Below, in pieces: positions 1 to 5,542 of a stretch of 6,363 nucleotides of DNA. Made by a program: the position numbers and the translations under genes. The notes under the pieces are model-generated. The model did no database searches. It was given only the letters and a program-made list of their open reading frames with translations, and was not told where the DNA came from. Every line of letters begins with the position of its first letter. The stretch's first letter is position 1. The stretch lies in NCBI GenBank assembly GCA_022560555.1, contig JADFSZ010000103.1:1-6363 (forward strand), read 5' to 3'. Source of the stretch: PVC group bacterium (GTDB taxonomy: Bacteria; GCA-001730085; JADFSZ01).

Positions 1-1048
1 TCCCCCTATCATAACGGTCATACTGCTCGCGTTGTTATCGGAGTGCTCACGAAATGTTTGATCATTCCAAACGGCGCCAAGAATCATTTCACGTTCTTGA
101 TGAGGAACCAGATACCCAAATCCTCGATAGGGATTCACTTTACGGTCAAATCCCAAGCTCACAATCGCTAGCGGAGCATATTCAATATCTTTGAGATTCC
201 GTATCAGTTCATCATGGGCTTCCGTGAGCAAGGTCGCGTTCTGATAAGCCGGCAAAGTGGTAATGACTTTATCAAAACTCCAGCTCACCCCCTGACTATA
301 AAGTCTAAATTTCCCATCAGAAAATGTGAGATCCTCAATCGGTGTTGAAAGCCTGAGATTCTTTTCGAGCCTTCTCGATAAATAATATGGCAGCATTTGC
401 ATGCCGTGACGGAAAGAAAAAAGCGCAGATTTGATTTTACTCTTTTGACTTTTGCCATTATGCTTACGCGCCCATCCTTTAATGAAAGAGCCATGTTTCG
501 ACTCAATGTTGGCAAGAGCAGGAAAAACAGAATGAAAACTCAACCGCTCAATATCTCCGGCCCATACACCGGACGCGAGAGGATCAATGATATTCTGGGT
601 GATGGATTCCCCGAATCTTCGTCGGGAAAAGCTTCCCAAGGTTTCATCGGGAACATTATACGGCTTTGCGGTCACATCCTTCCAAAGAGCTTTCATCCAA
701 CCACGTGTCAGCGGACTCGTAATAACTGATCCTAAGGATAGAGGAGCTTTATGCAAGCTCCTATCGCAATAGATGTAACGAACACTCGCTTCTTTGTTGG
801 CAAATATCACTTCACTACCAAGCCCGACATCATGCGAAAGCTCTAAAACTTCGGCGCCTTTCCCTTTTGGGCGGACGCCTCGCGGGCCCTGTTCGAATAC
901 AAATCCGCTTTGCTTCACGGTGCGGATATTTCCGCCAACTCGTGCTGATTTTTCAAAAATCTCAATCTCGCAACCAGGCTGCGACTCTTTTAAATAATAC
1001 CCTAAGGTCAAGCCGGATATTCCTGCCCCTAAAATAGCAATTCGCATA
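1..1048 (-). CDS. hemG: Protoporphyrinogen oxidase (oxygen-dependent, FAD), 3' end outside window
   Basis: Oxidises protoporphyrinogen IX to protoporphyrin IX, the penultimate step of haem synthesis; family members are FAD flavoproteins associated with the inner membrane. I translated 349 codons from the ATG at 1048-1046; family proteins are about 460 residues, so roughly the last quarter lies beyond the left edge. Seen: an N-terminal dinucleotide-binding loop GAGISGL (residues 7-13), a Glu at the end of the second strand (E32), the R-x-GG motif ARVGGN (35-40), and the PPOX-type GPRGVRP block (54-60), which resembles the eukaryotic and HemY-type enzymes rather than general amine oxidases. A central LASGVWAGDIERLS segment is also typical of PPOX. 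GGAG lies about 10 bases before the ATG. The gene follows the secreted-protein gene by 37 bases and is probably co-transcribed with it. No other haem gene is visible. The symbol is used in the sense of the HemY-type oxygen-dependent enzyme, not E. coli HemG. Confidence 0.9.
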
Positions 1049-1085
1049 ACGATTCTTCTCCAGTATCCACACCATCCGAGAGGAA

Positions 1086-1682
1086 TTACTCCCCGGATTT
1101 AACCGATGGCAAATTACGCAGTTCCTTTAGTAATCTTGCCTCCATCGTTTTGCTAAGCCGAAAAAAACCCTTTTCGCTCATAATACGGTGGCTTCTGAAA
1201 CGCTCATAAGAATCACGTACAATTTTCCCATCTTCGATCTTAAAAAACCCCAAAAGGTCCTCCACGGGGATATCATCAATGTTTTTTTCATCACACCGCT
1301 GATCGACAACATAAATATATCCCCTTTTCTTTCGTTTTGCCATTTTCTTAAAACCCGGATCGTTAGGGGCATATTGTCTGATAAAATCATGCAGGAATTC
1401 GACAAACTTTTTATTCTGAACAAAATATTCGGGTGTCGCAGCTTGGTCTTGATTGTCGATCATTTCACCAAGCACAGCTTGGGTCGGGAGCCCCATACGT
1501 AACACATCCTTTTTCGTGAGCATGGATATCAGTGTATGTTGGTTCCCCTTAATTTCTATTCGGAAAGCCGTTACTTTGTCCGTTTTATTAGTACCGCCAC
1601 CATAGACGGGAGATAAAGAAATTGAGGACGTTATTAGAAAAACAGCACTGAGGACATGAAGTTTTGAAATATTATAAAGCAT
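1086..1682 (-). CDS. Secreted protein of unknown function (198 aa)
   Basis: I do not recognise the family. The first 29 residues look like a Sec signal peptide: a Lys at position 7, a hydrophobic stretch (residues 9-22), then SPVYGGG as a possible cleavage region, so the mature protein would be exported. The mature part is soluble and charged. A basic run KKMAKRKKRG near the middle is followed by a segment with predicted alternating strands and helices (YIYVVDQRC, then EDLLGFFKIEDGKIV) and a C-terminal amphipathic helix (MEARLLKELRNL). There are no transmembrane segments after the signal and only one Cys, so no disulphide is expected. Only a weak purine-rich site (TAAGG) precedes the ATG. It ends in TAA, 37 bases before hemG, in the same direction. 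A link to haem synthesis is possible from position alone and is not supported by sequence. Confidence 0.75.
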   Translation of the reverse strand: MLYNISKLHVLSAVFLITSSISLSPVYGGGTNKTDKVTAFRIEIKGNQHTLISMLTKKDVLRMGLPTQAVLGEMIDNQDQAATPEYFVQNKKFVEFLHDFIRQYAPNDPGFKKMAKRKKRGYIYVVDQRCDEKNIDDIPVEDLLGFFKIEDGKIVRDSYERFRSHRIMSEKGFFRLSKTMEARLLKELRNLPSVKSGE

Positions 1683-1752
1683 TTTCTATTAGGACCTTAC
1701 ATAAAAACAGAACATCCATTTCTTATGATATGATAAAATGCGGCATGCAAAG

Positions 1753-1770
1753 CACGTCCCTCACGTCCCT
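1753..1770. repeat. Perfect 9-bp tandem duplication (CACGTCCCT x2)
   Basis: Two adjacent exact copies of CACGTCCCT occupy 1753-1761 and 1762-1770 in the spacer between ppiC and the secreted-protein gene. Read on the minus strand this is AGGGACGTG twice, lying upstream of the secreted-protein ATG. It could be a binding site for a dimeric regulator, or a remnant of an intergenic repeat family. The window holds no second copy elsewhere to test this. Confidence 0.6.
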
Positions 1771-1802
1771 TGTCAAAAGGGAACCCATTGTATCATAAAT
1801 GG
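1766..1802. other. Two small adjacent hairpins in the spacer after ppiC
   Basis: TCCCTT (1766-1771) pairs with AAGGGA (1777-1782) around a 5-base loop, and CCATT (1785-1789) pairs with AATGG (1798-1802) around an 8-base loop. On the minus strand they lie between the ppiC stop and the secreted-protein ATG, so they could attenuate or terminate ppiC transcription. There is no clean run of T after either stem on the minus strand, so a strong intrinsic terminator is not supported. The rest of the 1683-1857 spacer shows no gene and no convincing promoter. Confidence 0.35.
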
Positions 1803-1857
1803 TGAAATGACAAAGATTTATATCAAACTTGCTTCTTGCGAACCGGGTCGTTAATCA

Positions 1858-2139
1858 TCAATCGTTGCGATTTGTGATTTCAATTAAATGATAGCCAAAT
1901 TGAGTTTTAACAGGGCCATGGACTTTACCGATTTCTTCTTTAAAAACAACTTCGTCAAATTCTTTAACCATCTGACCGTTGGTAAATTCACCAAGATCAC
2001 CACCCTGTCGGCCTGAGGGACATTGGGAATGCTTTTTGGCCATTTCAGTAAATTCACTCCCTCCTTCGATTTTCTTTTTAATATCCTCACATTCCCCTTC
2101 GGTTTTAACAAGAATATGACGTGCTTTAGCTTTAGCCAT
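1858..2139 (-). CDS. ppiC: Parvulin-type peptidyl-prolyl cis-trans isomerase, single-domain (93 aa)
   Basis: Catalyses cis-trans isomerisation of X-Pro peptide bonds in protein folding. It is a stand-alone parvulin of the same length as E. coli PpiC (Par10, 93 residues) and has no signal peptide, so it is predicted to be cytoplasmic. Family features are all present: HILV (8-11) with catalytic His8; CPSG (40-43) with the active-site Cys40 of the Par10 type; GGDLGEF (46-52); the substrate-pocket residues Met57 and Phe61; and the C-terminal TQFGYHLIEI (79-88) with Phe81 and His84. AAGGAG lies 5 bases before the ATG, so the start is secure. A consensus TATAAT box lies upstream (2190-2185), suggesting its own transcription rather than dependence on the GIY-YIG gene 78 bases upstream. 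It stops at TGA followed at once by a second in-frame TGA, which shows that TGA is a stop in this host. Confidence 0.95.
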   Translation of the reverse strand: MAKAKARHILVKTEGECEDIKKKIEGGSEFTEMAKKHSQCPSGRQGGDLGEFTNGQMVKEFDEVVFKEEIGKVHGPVKTQFGYHLIEITNRND

Positions 2140-2184
2140 GCTGACTCCTTTTTTTATTTTTGAAATTGATTCAGAAAAACCGGC

Positions 2185-2215
2185 ATTATAGTCAGTATAG
2201 TGCTGTTATAAGCAA
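2185..2215 (-). promoter_or_regulatory. Probable promoter for ppiC
   Basis: On the minus strand a perfect -10 hexamer TATAAT (2190-2185) is preceded by TTGCTT (2215-2210), which matches the -35 consensus at 4 of 6 positions. The spacer is 19 bases, longer than the ideal 17, so promoter strength is uncertain. It sits about 45 bases upstream of the ppiC start. Confidence 0.45.
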
Positions 2216-2217
2216 CT

Positions 2218-2511
2218 CTATAATTGTACGACGGATCGGATAATGCGATCTAAGTATTTTTTATTTTTCACAATCGTTTCTTTCCCGGTTTTGGGCATTT
2301 TTTTTATCGCTATCTCAACTTTTAGCGCCAAACCCTTGCCGCCAATTTTTCGTCTTAGGACCAGTTTAAGAGGGGTATGCCCCCGGAGATATTTGGAACC
2401 ATATTTTCCTCCACGCTTATGCTGGATAAGTCTACGCCGGACATCCGTTGTTATCCCCGTATAGAGACTTCCGTCATCACGCCGAACCATATATATAAAC
2501 CATCCGTGCAT
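2218..2511 (-). CDS. GIY-YIG nuclease-superfamily protein, UPF0213/YhbQ-like (97 aa)
   Basis: A minimal single-domain GIY-YIG protein. The family fold supports metal-dependent DNA cleavage in UvrC and homing endonucleases; members of the small YhbQ group are linked to DNA repair or are of unknown role. The degenerate first motif is FIY (5-7) and the second is YTG (17-19). Other landmarks are Arg25 in the TDVRRR helix, His31, the KYLRGHTPL segment (40-48) and the putative metal-binding Glu66 in the LALKVE helix, followed by the KKMPKTGKE tail. Length fits the family (about 90-100 residues). The ATG is only 2 bases after the methyltransferase stop and has no good Shine-Dalgarno, which points to translational coupling. 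The in-frame Met8 cannot be the start because it would remove the FIY motif. Stop is TAG. Confidence 0.9.
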   Translation of the reverse strand: MHGWFIYMVRRDDGSLYTGITTDVRRRLIQHKRGGKYGSKYLRGHTPLKLVLRRKIGGKGLALKVEIAIKKMPKTGKETIVKNKKYLDRIIRSVVQL

Positions 2512-2513
2512 AA

Positions 2514-3146
2514 TTAGTTTTTCGCAAAAATCACGACATCATCGCCGCAAAAAACCAGTGGGGCGTTCCAACTTTTCGCAAGCCATTTAAATGTAAAGTG
2601 AGAAAAGAAGCATATATGTGTTTCATCGTCCTTATAGTGCCACGATCGAAATCGAGAGGGCTCCAGGGCTCTTTTTGTCATAATGCCCAGATATCCGTTT
2701 TGTTTGAGACACCCCCACAATCTCTCAAGATCTTCCTTTGGGTTTTTTAAATGCTCAAGCACCTCCGTGGCCGTAATAAAATCATACCGATCGTTCCATA
2801 CATCCGGATTATAAGCAAAATAAGGGTCATATAGTACAACCGTATGCCCCACTTCTTCAAACATCACCGAGAGTGTCGGCCCGGGTCCGGCTCCAAAATC
2901 AAGACCGTAACTTTTGGGTTTCATTCTTTCAATCATGGGATGAAAAAGACGCCCTAAAAACTGACGATACCGAACATCTAACGGATTGTTTTGATGAAGA
3001 TCATACCTGGCTTTTTCGTCAGTTTCAGTTAAGAAATATTGGGATGGAACAAAAATCAGCCGGCACATTTGACATTGGATATATTCACGCCTGTTATCAC
3101 GATGGTACGAAGATAAGCTTCGGTTTTTACAAAGGGGACATGCCAT
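2514..3146 (-). CDS. Class I SAM-dependent methyltransferase with N-terminal zinc ribbon (210 aa)
   Basis: Transfers a methyl group from S-adenosylmethionine; the substrate is not deducible. The N-terminus holds a four-Cys zinc-ribbon-like unit: CPLC (Cys3, Cys6) and CQMC (Cys25, Cys28). A Rossmann methyltransferase domain follows, with motif I LDFGAGPG (82-89), an acidic residue at the end of the second strand (Asp107 in YDPYF), and TEVLEHL (127-133), characteristic of the Methyltransf_23/UbiG-like group. A late WHYKDDETH-ICFFS block (169-182) recurs in CxxC-type methyltransferases. No signal peptide or membrane segment, so cytoplasmic. The start is preceded by AAAGGTGA with reasonable spacing, and starting here keeps both CxxC pairs. 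It lies 42 bases downstream of the secreted-peptide gene and 2 bases upstream of the GIY-YIG gene, consistent with an operon. Alternatives are small-molecule, rRNA or protein targets. Confidence 0.88.
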   Translation of the reverse strand: MACPLCKNRSLSSYHRDNRREYIQCQMCRLIFVPSQYFLTETDEKARYDLHQNNPLDVRYRQFLGRLFHPMIERMKPKSYGLDFGAGPGPTLSVMFEEVGHTVVLYDPYFAYNPDVWNDRYDFITATEVLEHLKNPKEDLERLWGCLKQNGYLGIMTKRALEPSRFRSWHYKDDETHICFFSHFTFKWLAKSWNAPLVFCGDDVVIFAKN

Positions 3147-3188
3147 GAATTATTTTCACCTTTGTCTTGTCTCAAGGGGGCAAAAATA

Positions 3189-3335
3189 TTATTCATCCGT
3201 GCCTTCTTCGCCCAACAACTCTTTCACCATCAGAGCAACCTCACTCGCTTCCTCGTCCTGCCCATCAAAGGGCCCCGCAATAGCAAACGAAGCTACAGCC
3301 AAAAACAAAAATAATATACCAACAATTTTACGCAT
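3189..3335 (-). CDS. Small secreted acidic peptide (48 aa)
   Basis: A short gene found by translating the minus strand between the DoxX-like gene and the methyltransferase. An AGGAGG site lies 5 bases before the ATG, the best ribosome binding site in the window. The product begins MRKIVGILFLFLAVASFAIA: a textbook signal peptide with Arg2 and Lys3, a hydrophobic core (4-17) and an AIA cleavage site before Gly21. The predicted mature peptide has 28 residues with ten Asp/Glu and one Lys, no Cys and no aromatic residue except Phe23; its second half (SEVALMVKELLGEEG) could form an amphipathic helix. It lies 26 bases after the DoxX-like stop and 42 bases before the methyltransferase start, all in one direction. 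I know no family for it. It could be a periplasmic peptide, a signal or a small partner of the neighbouring membrane protein; all three are inference. Confidence 0.75.
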   Translation of the reverse strand: MRKIVGILFLFLAVASFAIAGPFDGQDEEASEVALMVKELLGEEGTDE

Positions 3336-3340
3336 AACAT

Positions 3341-3346
3341 CCTCCT
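3341..3346 (-). promoter_or_regulatory. Strong Shine-Dalgarno of the small secreted peptide
   Basis: AGGAGG on the minus strand, 5 bases upstream of the ATG at 3335. It matches the anti-Shine-Dalgarno fully and is the main evidence that this 48-codon frame is translated. Confidence 0.8.
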
Positions 3347-3361
3347 GTTTGATAGATTTTT

Positions 3362-3808
3362 TTAATCATGTCGCTTTGATCGGACCCCACCTCCCACAAC
3401 TAGAGCCGCGCTGATCAAAACAAGATTTTTTATGATATATTGGCCTTCCATAGTGAGCCCAAACGGAATTTTCGTAAAACACACATCCGGCAGTAATATC
3501 ATAGGTAGTGCTGTTCCCGGCATTTGCAAAAATAAAAGAAAGATCCCCAATCTTATGAGTGGCCTTATTATCAAGCAAAGGCCAATGACCACCTCCCACC
3601 AACCAAGTATCGGTATGAAGACCTCTGGTGAAAACCAGTAGACGGTGCGAGCAACAAGCTCCTGGGCGGGACTCATTCCAACAGTTTTAAGAGCGCCAAA
3701 CCATATAAAAATGATACCAAGGGAAACACGTAAAAAAAACGTCCCATGTCTACCCATCCAGTCGGAAATTTTGATGTCAAGTCTATCAATTTTCTTGAGG
3801 TACTTCAT
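3362..3808 (-). CDS. DoxX/DUF417-like integral membrane protein (148 aa)
   Basis: Predicted inner-membrane protein with four hydrophobic helices, roughly residues 24-44, 61-80, 84-106 and 123-142. The first contains RVSLGIIFIWFGALK (27-41), the signature-like start of DoxX and YkgB/DUF417 proteins, and the second carries GWWEV (69-73) ahead of a conserved-looking Gly. The N-terminus is basic and the C-terminus ends RSKRHD; the positive ends suggest both termini are cytoplasmic. Related DoxX proteins have been tied to terminal-oxidase subunits and redox stress, but YkgB-type members are of unknown function, so no reaction is assigned. Length (148) fits. GAGGTAA just before the ATG overlaps the 3' end of the upstream EEP gene, with a 7-base gap, which indicates co-transcription and probably coupled translation. 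Confidence 0.8.
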   Translation of the reverse strand: MKYLKKIDRLDIKISDWMGRHGTFFLRVSLGIIFIWFGALKTVGMSPAQELVARTVYWFSPEVFIPILGWWEVVIGLCLIIRPLIRLGIFLLFLQMPGTALPMILLPDVCFTKIPFGLTMEGQYIIKNLVLISAALVVGGGVRSKRHD

Positions 3809-3815
3809 AAAAACA

Positions 3816-4556
3816 TTACCTCGTCAATATCTCAAAGTCACATACAAGGGGCCGGTGATCGGAAAACCGGATATCCGGCATCTCAAAGGAATTGATTTTA
3901 ATTTGTGGACTATGAAGGATAAAATCCAGTTCTCTTTGGGGGGACCTGCTCGGATGAGAAAGATGCCCTTCTTTGTTCGCGTTCTTCAGTCCGGTTGAGG
4001 CTAAAAACAGCTTGAGCTCTCCGGCCCCCCAGCGTGTATTAAAATCCCCGGAGACAATAAGCGGTTTTTTGATTCTCTTCACATGCGTATAGATATCCTT
4101 CAGTTGTTCTTGTCTATGTCGGAACTTAAGAGAAAGATGGACCAGTAAAACAACAACATCTTCTAACTCAATTTCGATCATGAGTCGCTTAACTCCTTGT
4201 CGAAAATAATGAAAATCCTGTTTCTTTATTTCCATGTTGGTTAAAAATGCATTTCCCTGTTTTCTGATCAATGGAAGGGATTGCCAGATAGATTTTTGTA
4301 AATACTTTGATTGGTAGACATAGAAATGTTTCAGGTGTTGGGCCAAAACCTTAGGCTGGCTCTCATTATTGAAGCGTACCGAGCCGCAATCGGCCTCCAG
4401 AAGTCCAATGATATCCGGATTAGTTGATGTGATAAAGTTGACTAAAGTTGGAAACTTCTTGTGTGTTTTCTTGAGATAGCCACTAAAAGGAAGAGGAAAA
4501 TGAAATTTCCAGCCTCCTCCTGTCCCATAACGAATATTATACAGAAGAAATCGCAT
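3816..4556 (-). CDS. Endonuclease/exonuclease/phosphatase (EEP) superfamily hydrolase (246 aa)
   Basis: Metal-dependent phosphodiesterase of the DNase I/ExoIII/sphingomyelinase fold; the substrate could be nucleic acid, phospholipid or an inositol phosphate. With the start at 4556 the catalytic landmarks are Asn7 in LLYNIRYG, Glu54 in GLLEAD (metal), His140 in VHLSL, Asp171 and Asn173 in SGDFNT, Asp211 in ELDFIL, and the terminal Asp233-His234 in FSDHRPL. All are present, so the enzyme should be active. No signal peptide, so cytoplasmic. A longer in-frame ATG exists at 4595, but it lies inside the predicted -10 box and would not be on the transcript, and the added 13 residues precede the first strand of the fold. 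A weak TGGAA site precedes the chosen ATG. It heads the operon that continues into the DoxX-like gene. Confidence 0.87.
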   Translation of the reverse strand: MRFLLYNIRYGTGGGWKFHFPLPFSGYLKKTHKKFPTLVNFITSTNPDIIGLLEADCGSVRFNNESQPKVLAQHLKHFYVYQSKYLQKSIWQSLPLIRKQGNAFLTNMEIKKQDFHYFRQGVKRLMIEIELEDVVVLLVHLSLKFRHRQEQLKDIYTHVKRIKKPLIVSGDFNTRWGAGELKLFLASTGLKNANKEGHLSHPSRSPQRELDFILHSPQIKINSFEMPDIRFSDHRPLVCDFEILTR

Positions 4557-4593
4557 TTTTATTCCACTATTTTTGTATTCATGTATCGAGTAC

Positions 4594-4621
4594 ATTATAA
4601 GCTACTCTTGACGAATGACAA
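4594..4621 (-). promoter_or_regulatory. Sigma70-type promoter of the EEP-DoxX operon
   Basis: On the minus strand TTGTCA (4621-4616) and a perfect TATAAT (4599-4594) are separated by 16 bases. Predicted transcription starts around 4586, about 30 bases before the ATG at 4556. This decides the EEP start codon, because the ATG at 4595 overlaps the -10 element. The 85 bases between the upstream gene's stop and this site hold no other recognised feature. Confidence 0.65.
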
Positions 4622-4686
4622 ACGTATAGTTATTCAGATTTGTCACCCCCAGTTCCATGGCATATTCGTGACGCGAGATTCTGACT

Positions 4687-5358
4687 TTACTTCCAAAAAC
4701 GATCGCTTTTAGGAATCGTTTTTTTTCTTCCTTCCTCCATGGGATCAAATCCCAGTTTCCCAAACAAGTACCACACCGAAGAAGATACTGACGGCATGGT
4801 TTCAGCTCCACGCCATAATTTCCCGTGCCCATAATGAGTCCCCTTATTTGTGACATAGGGGAGGCCCGCCTGATGAGATTTTTCCGATACAACCAAAATC
4901 ATTTTATTCATCTCACGAAGATATTTTTTGGCTTCGGCATACATCCCTGCGCTTTGAAAAGCCACGATCATCTGCCCTGTTCCCTCTAGCCAGATCGTAT
5001 CAAGATCTGTATCAAAGCAAAACCCTGACACTTTTTCACCATTCGCCACAGCTGTTTTCGTAACCACATACCGGTCCGTATTTTTAAGTATGTCTCTTGT
5101 CATCCTTGGAAAAGCGCAATACCCCCAAGAGTGTGTATCAAGAGCATATTGATAATTTTTATGCTCCCTCCACGAGAGAAATAATTTTTGATCTTTGTCC
5201 CAATAGCCTTTGCCAAGAAAATCAAGAATGCTCTTATGAAACTGATCATATCCGCTTACAGCATTAAACACGTCAATGATCGCTTCCGTCGACTTATCAA
5301 TCCGAACTCCGTCCTTATCAAATCCACCCCATACTCCTCCGGTACAAATTGTGGCTCT
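4687..5358 (-). pseudogene. C-terminal part of a six-hairpin-glycosidase-like protein, 5' end missing
   Basis: The frame is open from 5358 to the TAA at 4687 (223 codons). The first usable start is GTG at 5271, but conserved-looking sequence continues upstream of it (GGVWGGFDKDG, then DKSTEAIID) up to a TAA at 5361-5359 with no start codon. The gene therefore seems to have lost its N-terminal part. Counting from the GTG, motifs resembling (alpha/alpha)6-barrel glycosidase-type proteins are LDTHSWG (44-50), DTDLDTIWLEGTGQM (87-101), GLPYVTN (136-142), GTHYGHG (144-150) and PSVSSSVWYLF (160-170). Such proteins act on polysaccharides, usually outside the cytoplasm; I cannot assign a family number or substrate. 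No signal peptide is seen, as expected if the 5' end is gone. It could instead be translated from the GTG as a 194-residue domain; a weak GGAAG precedes it. Function is uncertain; truncation is likely. Confidence 0.55.
4695..4723. terminator. AT-rich hairpin with T-run at the 3' end of the glycosidase-like gene
   Basis: AAAAACGAT (4695-4703) and ATCGTTTTT (4715-4723) form a 9-bp stem with an 11-base loop, and T continues to 4726 on the plus strand. On the minus strand the T-run is only 5 long and is part of the stem. The hairpin lies within the last codons of the gene rather than after its stop. It could end transcription in either direction, but the stem is AT-rich and weak. Confidence 0.3.
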
Positions 5359-5377
5359 TTATCTGGCATGATTTGTC

Positions 5378-5406
5378 ATTATGCCATAAATTTGACACTC
5401 AGTAAA
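5378..5406 (-). promoter_or_regulatory. Possible minus-strand promoter at the junction
   Basis: On the minus strand TTTACT (5406-5401) and CATAAT (5383-5378) are separated by 17 bases. A start near 5371 would place the ATG at 5369 almost at the 5' end of the RNA. That ATG opens a 37-codon frame that does not match the glycosidase-like frame. The signal may be chance in AT-rich DNA. Confidence 0.25.
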
Positions 5407-5420
5407 CGCTTCTAAATAAA
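5392..5420 (+). promoter_or_regulatory. Possible plus-strand promoter before the phage-like cassette
   Basis: A perfect TTGACA (5392-5397) is followed after 17 bases by AATAAA (5415-5420), 4 of 6 matches to the -10 consensus. It points into the phage-like genes and overlaps the minus-strand candidate. With no gene start just behind it, chance remains possible. Confidence 0.25.
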
Positions 5421-5531
5421 AATGACGAAACGGTCTTGAAAGCCTTGCGAATCGCTGATTATTATTGTTTAAAAGATCAAGGCATTGGACCTGTAATACA
5501 TGCTTTAAATGAATCTTTTTCGGTTAAATAA
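5406..5531 (+). pseudogene. C-terminal remnant of an unknown, probably phage-type protein (41 codons)
   Basis: An open frame with protein-like composition runs from just after a TAA at 5403-5405 to the TAA at 5529-5531. The visible end includes NDETVLKALRIADYY and GIGPVIHALNESFSVK, which reads as helical and regular rather than random. It has no ATG or GTG; only a TTG at 5436 could start it, without a Shine-Dalgarno. I interpret it as the tail of a longer gene cut off at the junction. It ends 11 bases before the next gene's ATG, the spacing expected of a compact phage operon. I do not recognise the family. Confidence 0.45.
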
Positions 5532-5542
5532 AAAGGTAAATT

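Noticed and set aside
880-910. GTTCGAATAC, resembling a tRNA T-loop.
   Set aside because: Lies inside hemG, coding conserved residues of the GPRGVRP region; no acceptor or anticodon stem nearby. No tRNA gene was found in the window.
397-997. Plus-strand frames of 110, 61 and 67 codons.
   Set aside because: All are antisense to hemG, which has clear family motifs along the whole stretch.
4602-4892. 96-codon minus-strand frame whose tail reads MELGVTNLNNYTFVIRQE past the glycosidase-like stop.
   Set aside because: Most of it overlaps the glycosidase-like gene in another frame, there is no Shine-Dalgarno, and its tail contains the -35 box of the EEP promoter. The natural-looking tail is too short to support a gene.
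5257-5369. Leaderless minus-strand frame starting at ATG 5369 (MPDKEPQFVPEEYGV...), as a possible 5' end of the glycosidase-like gene joined by a frameshift near 5340.
   Set aside because: Only 37 codons, and the glycosidase-like frame itself looks conserved in the overlap (GGVWGGFDKDG). A frameshift is possible but not shown.
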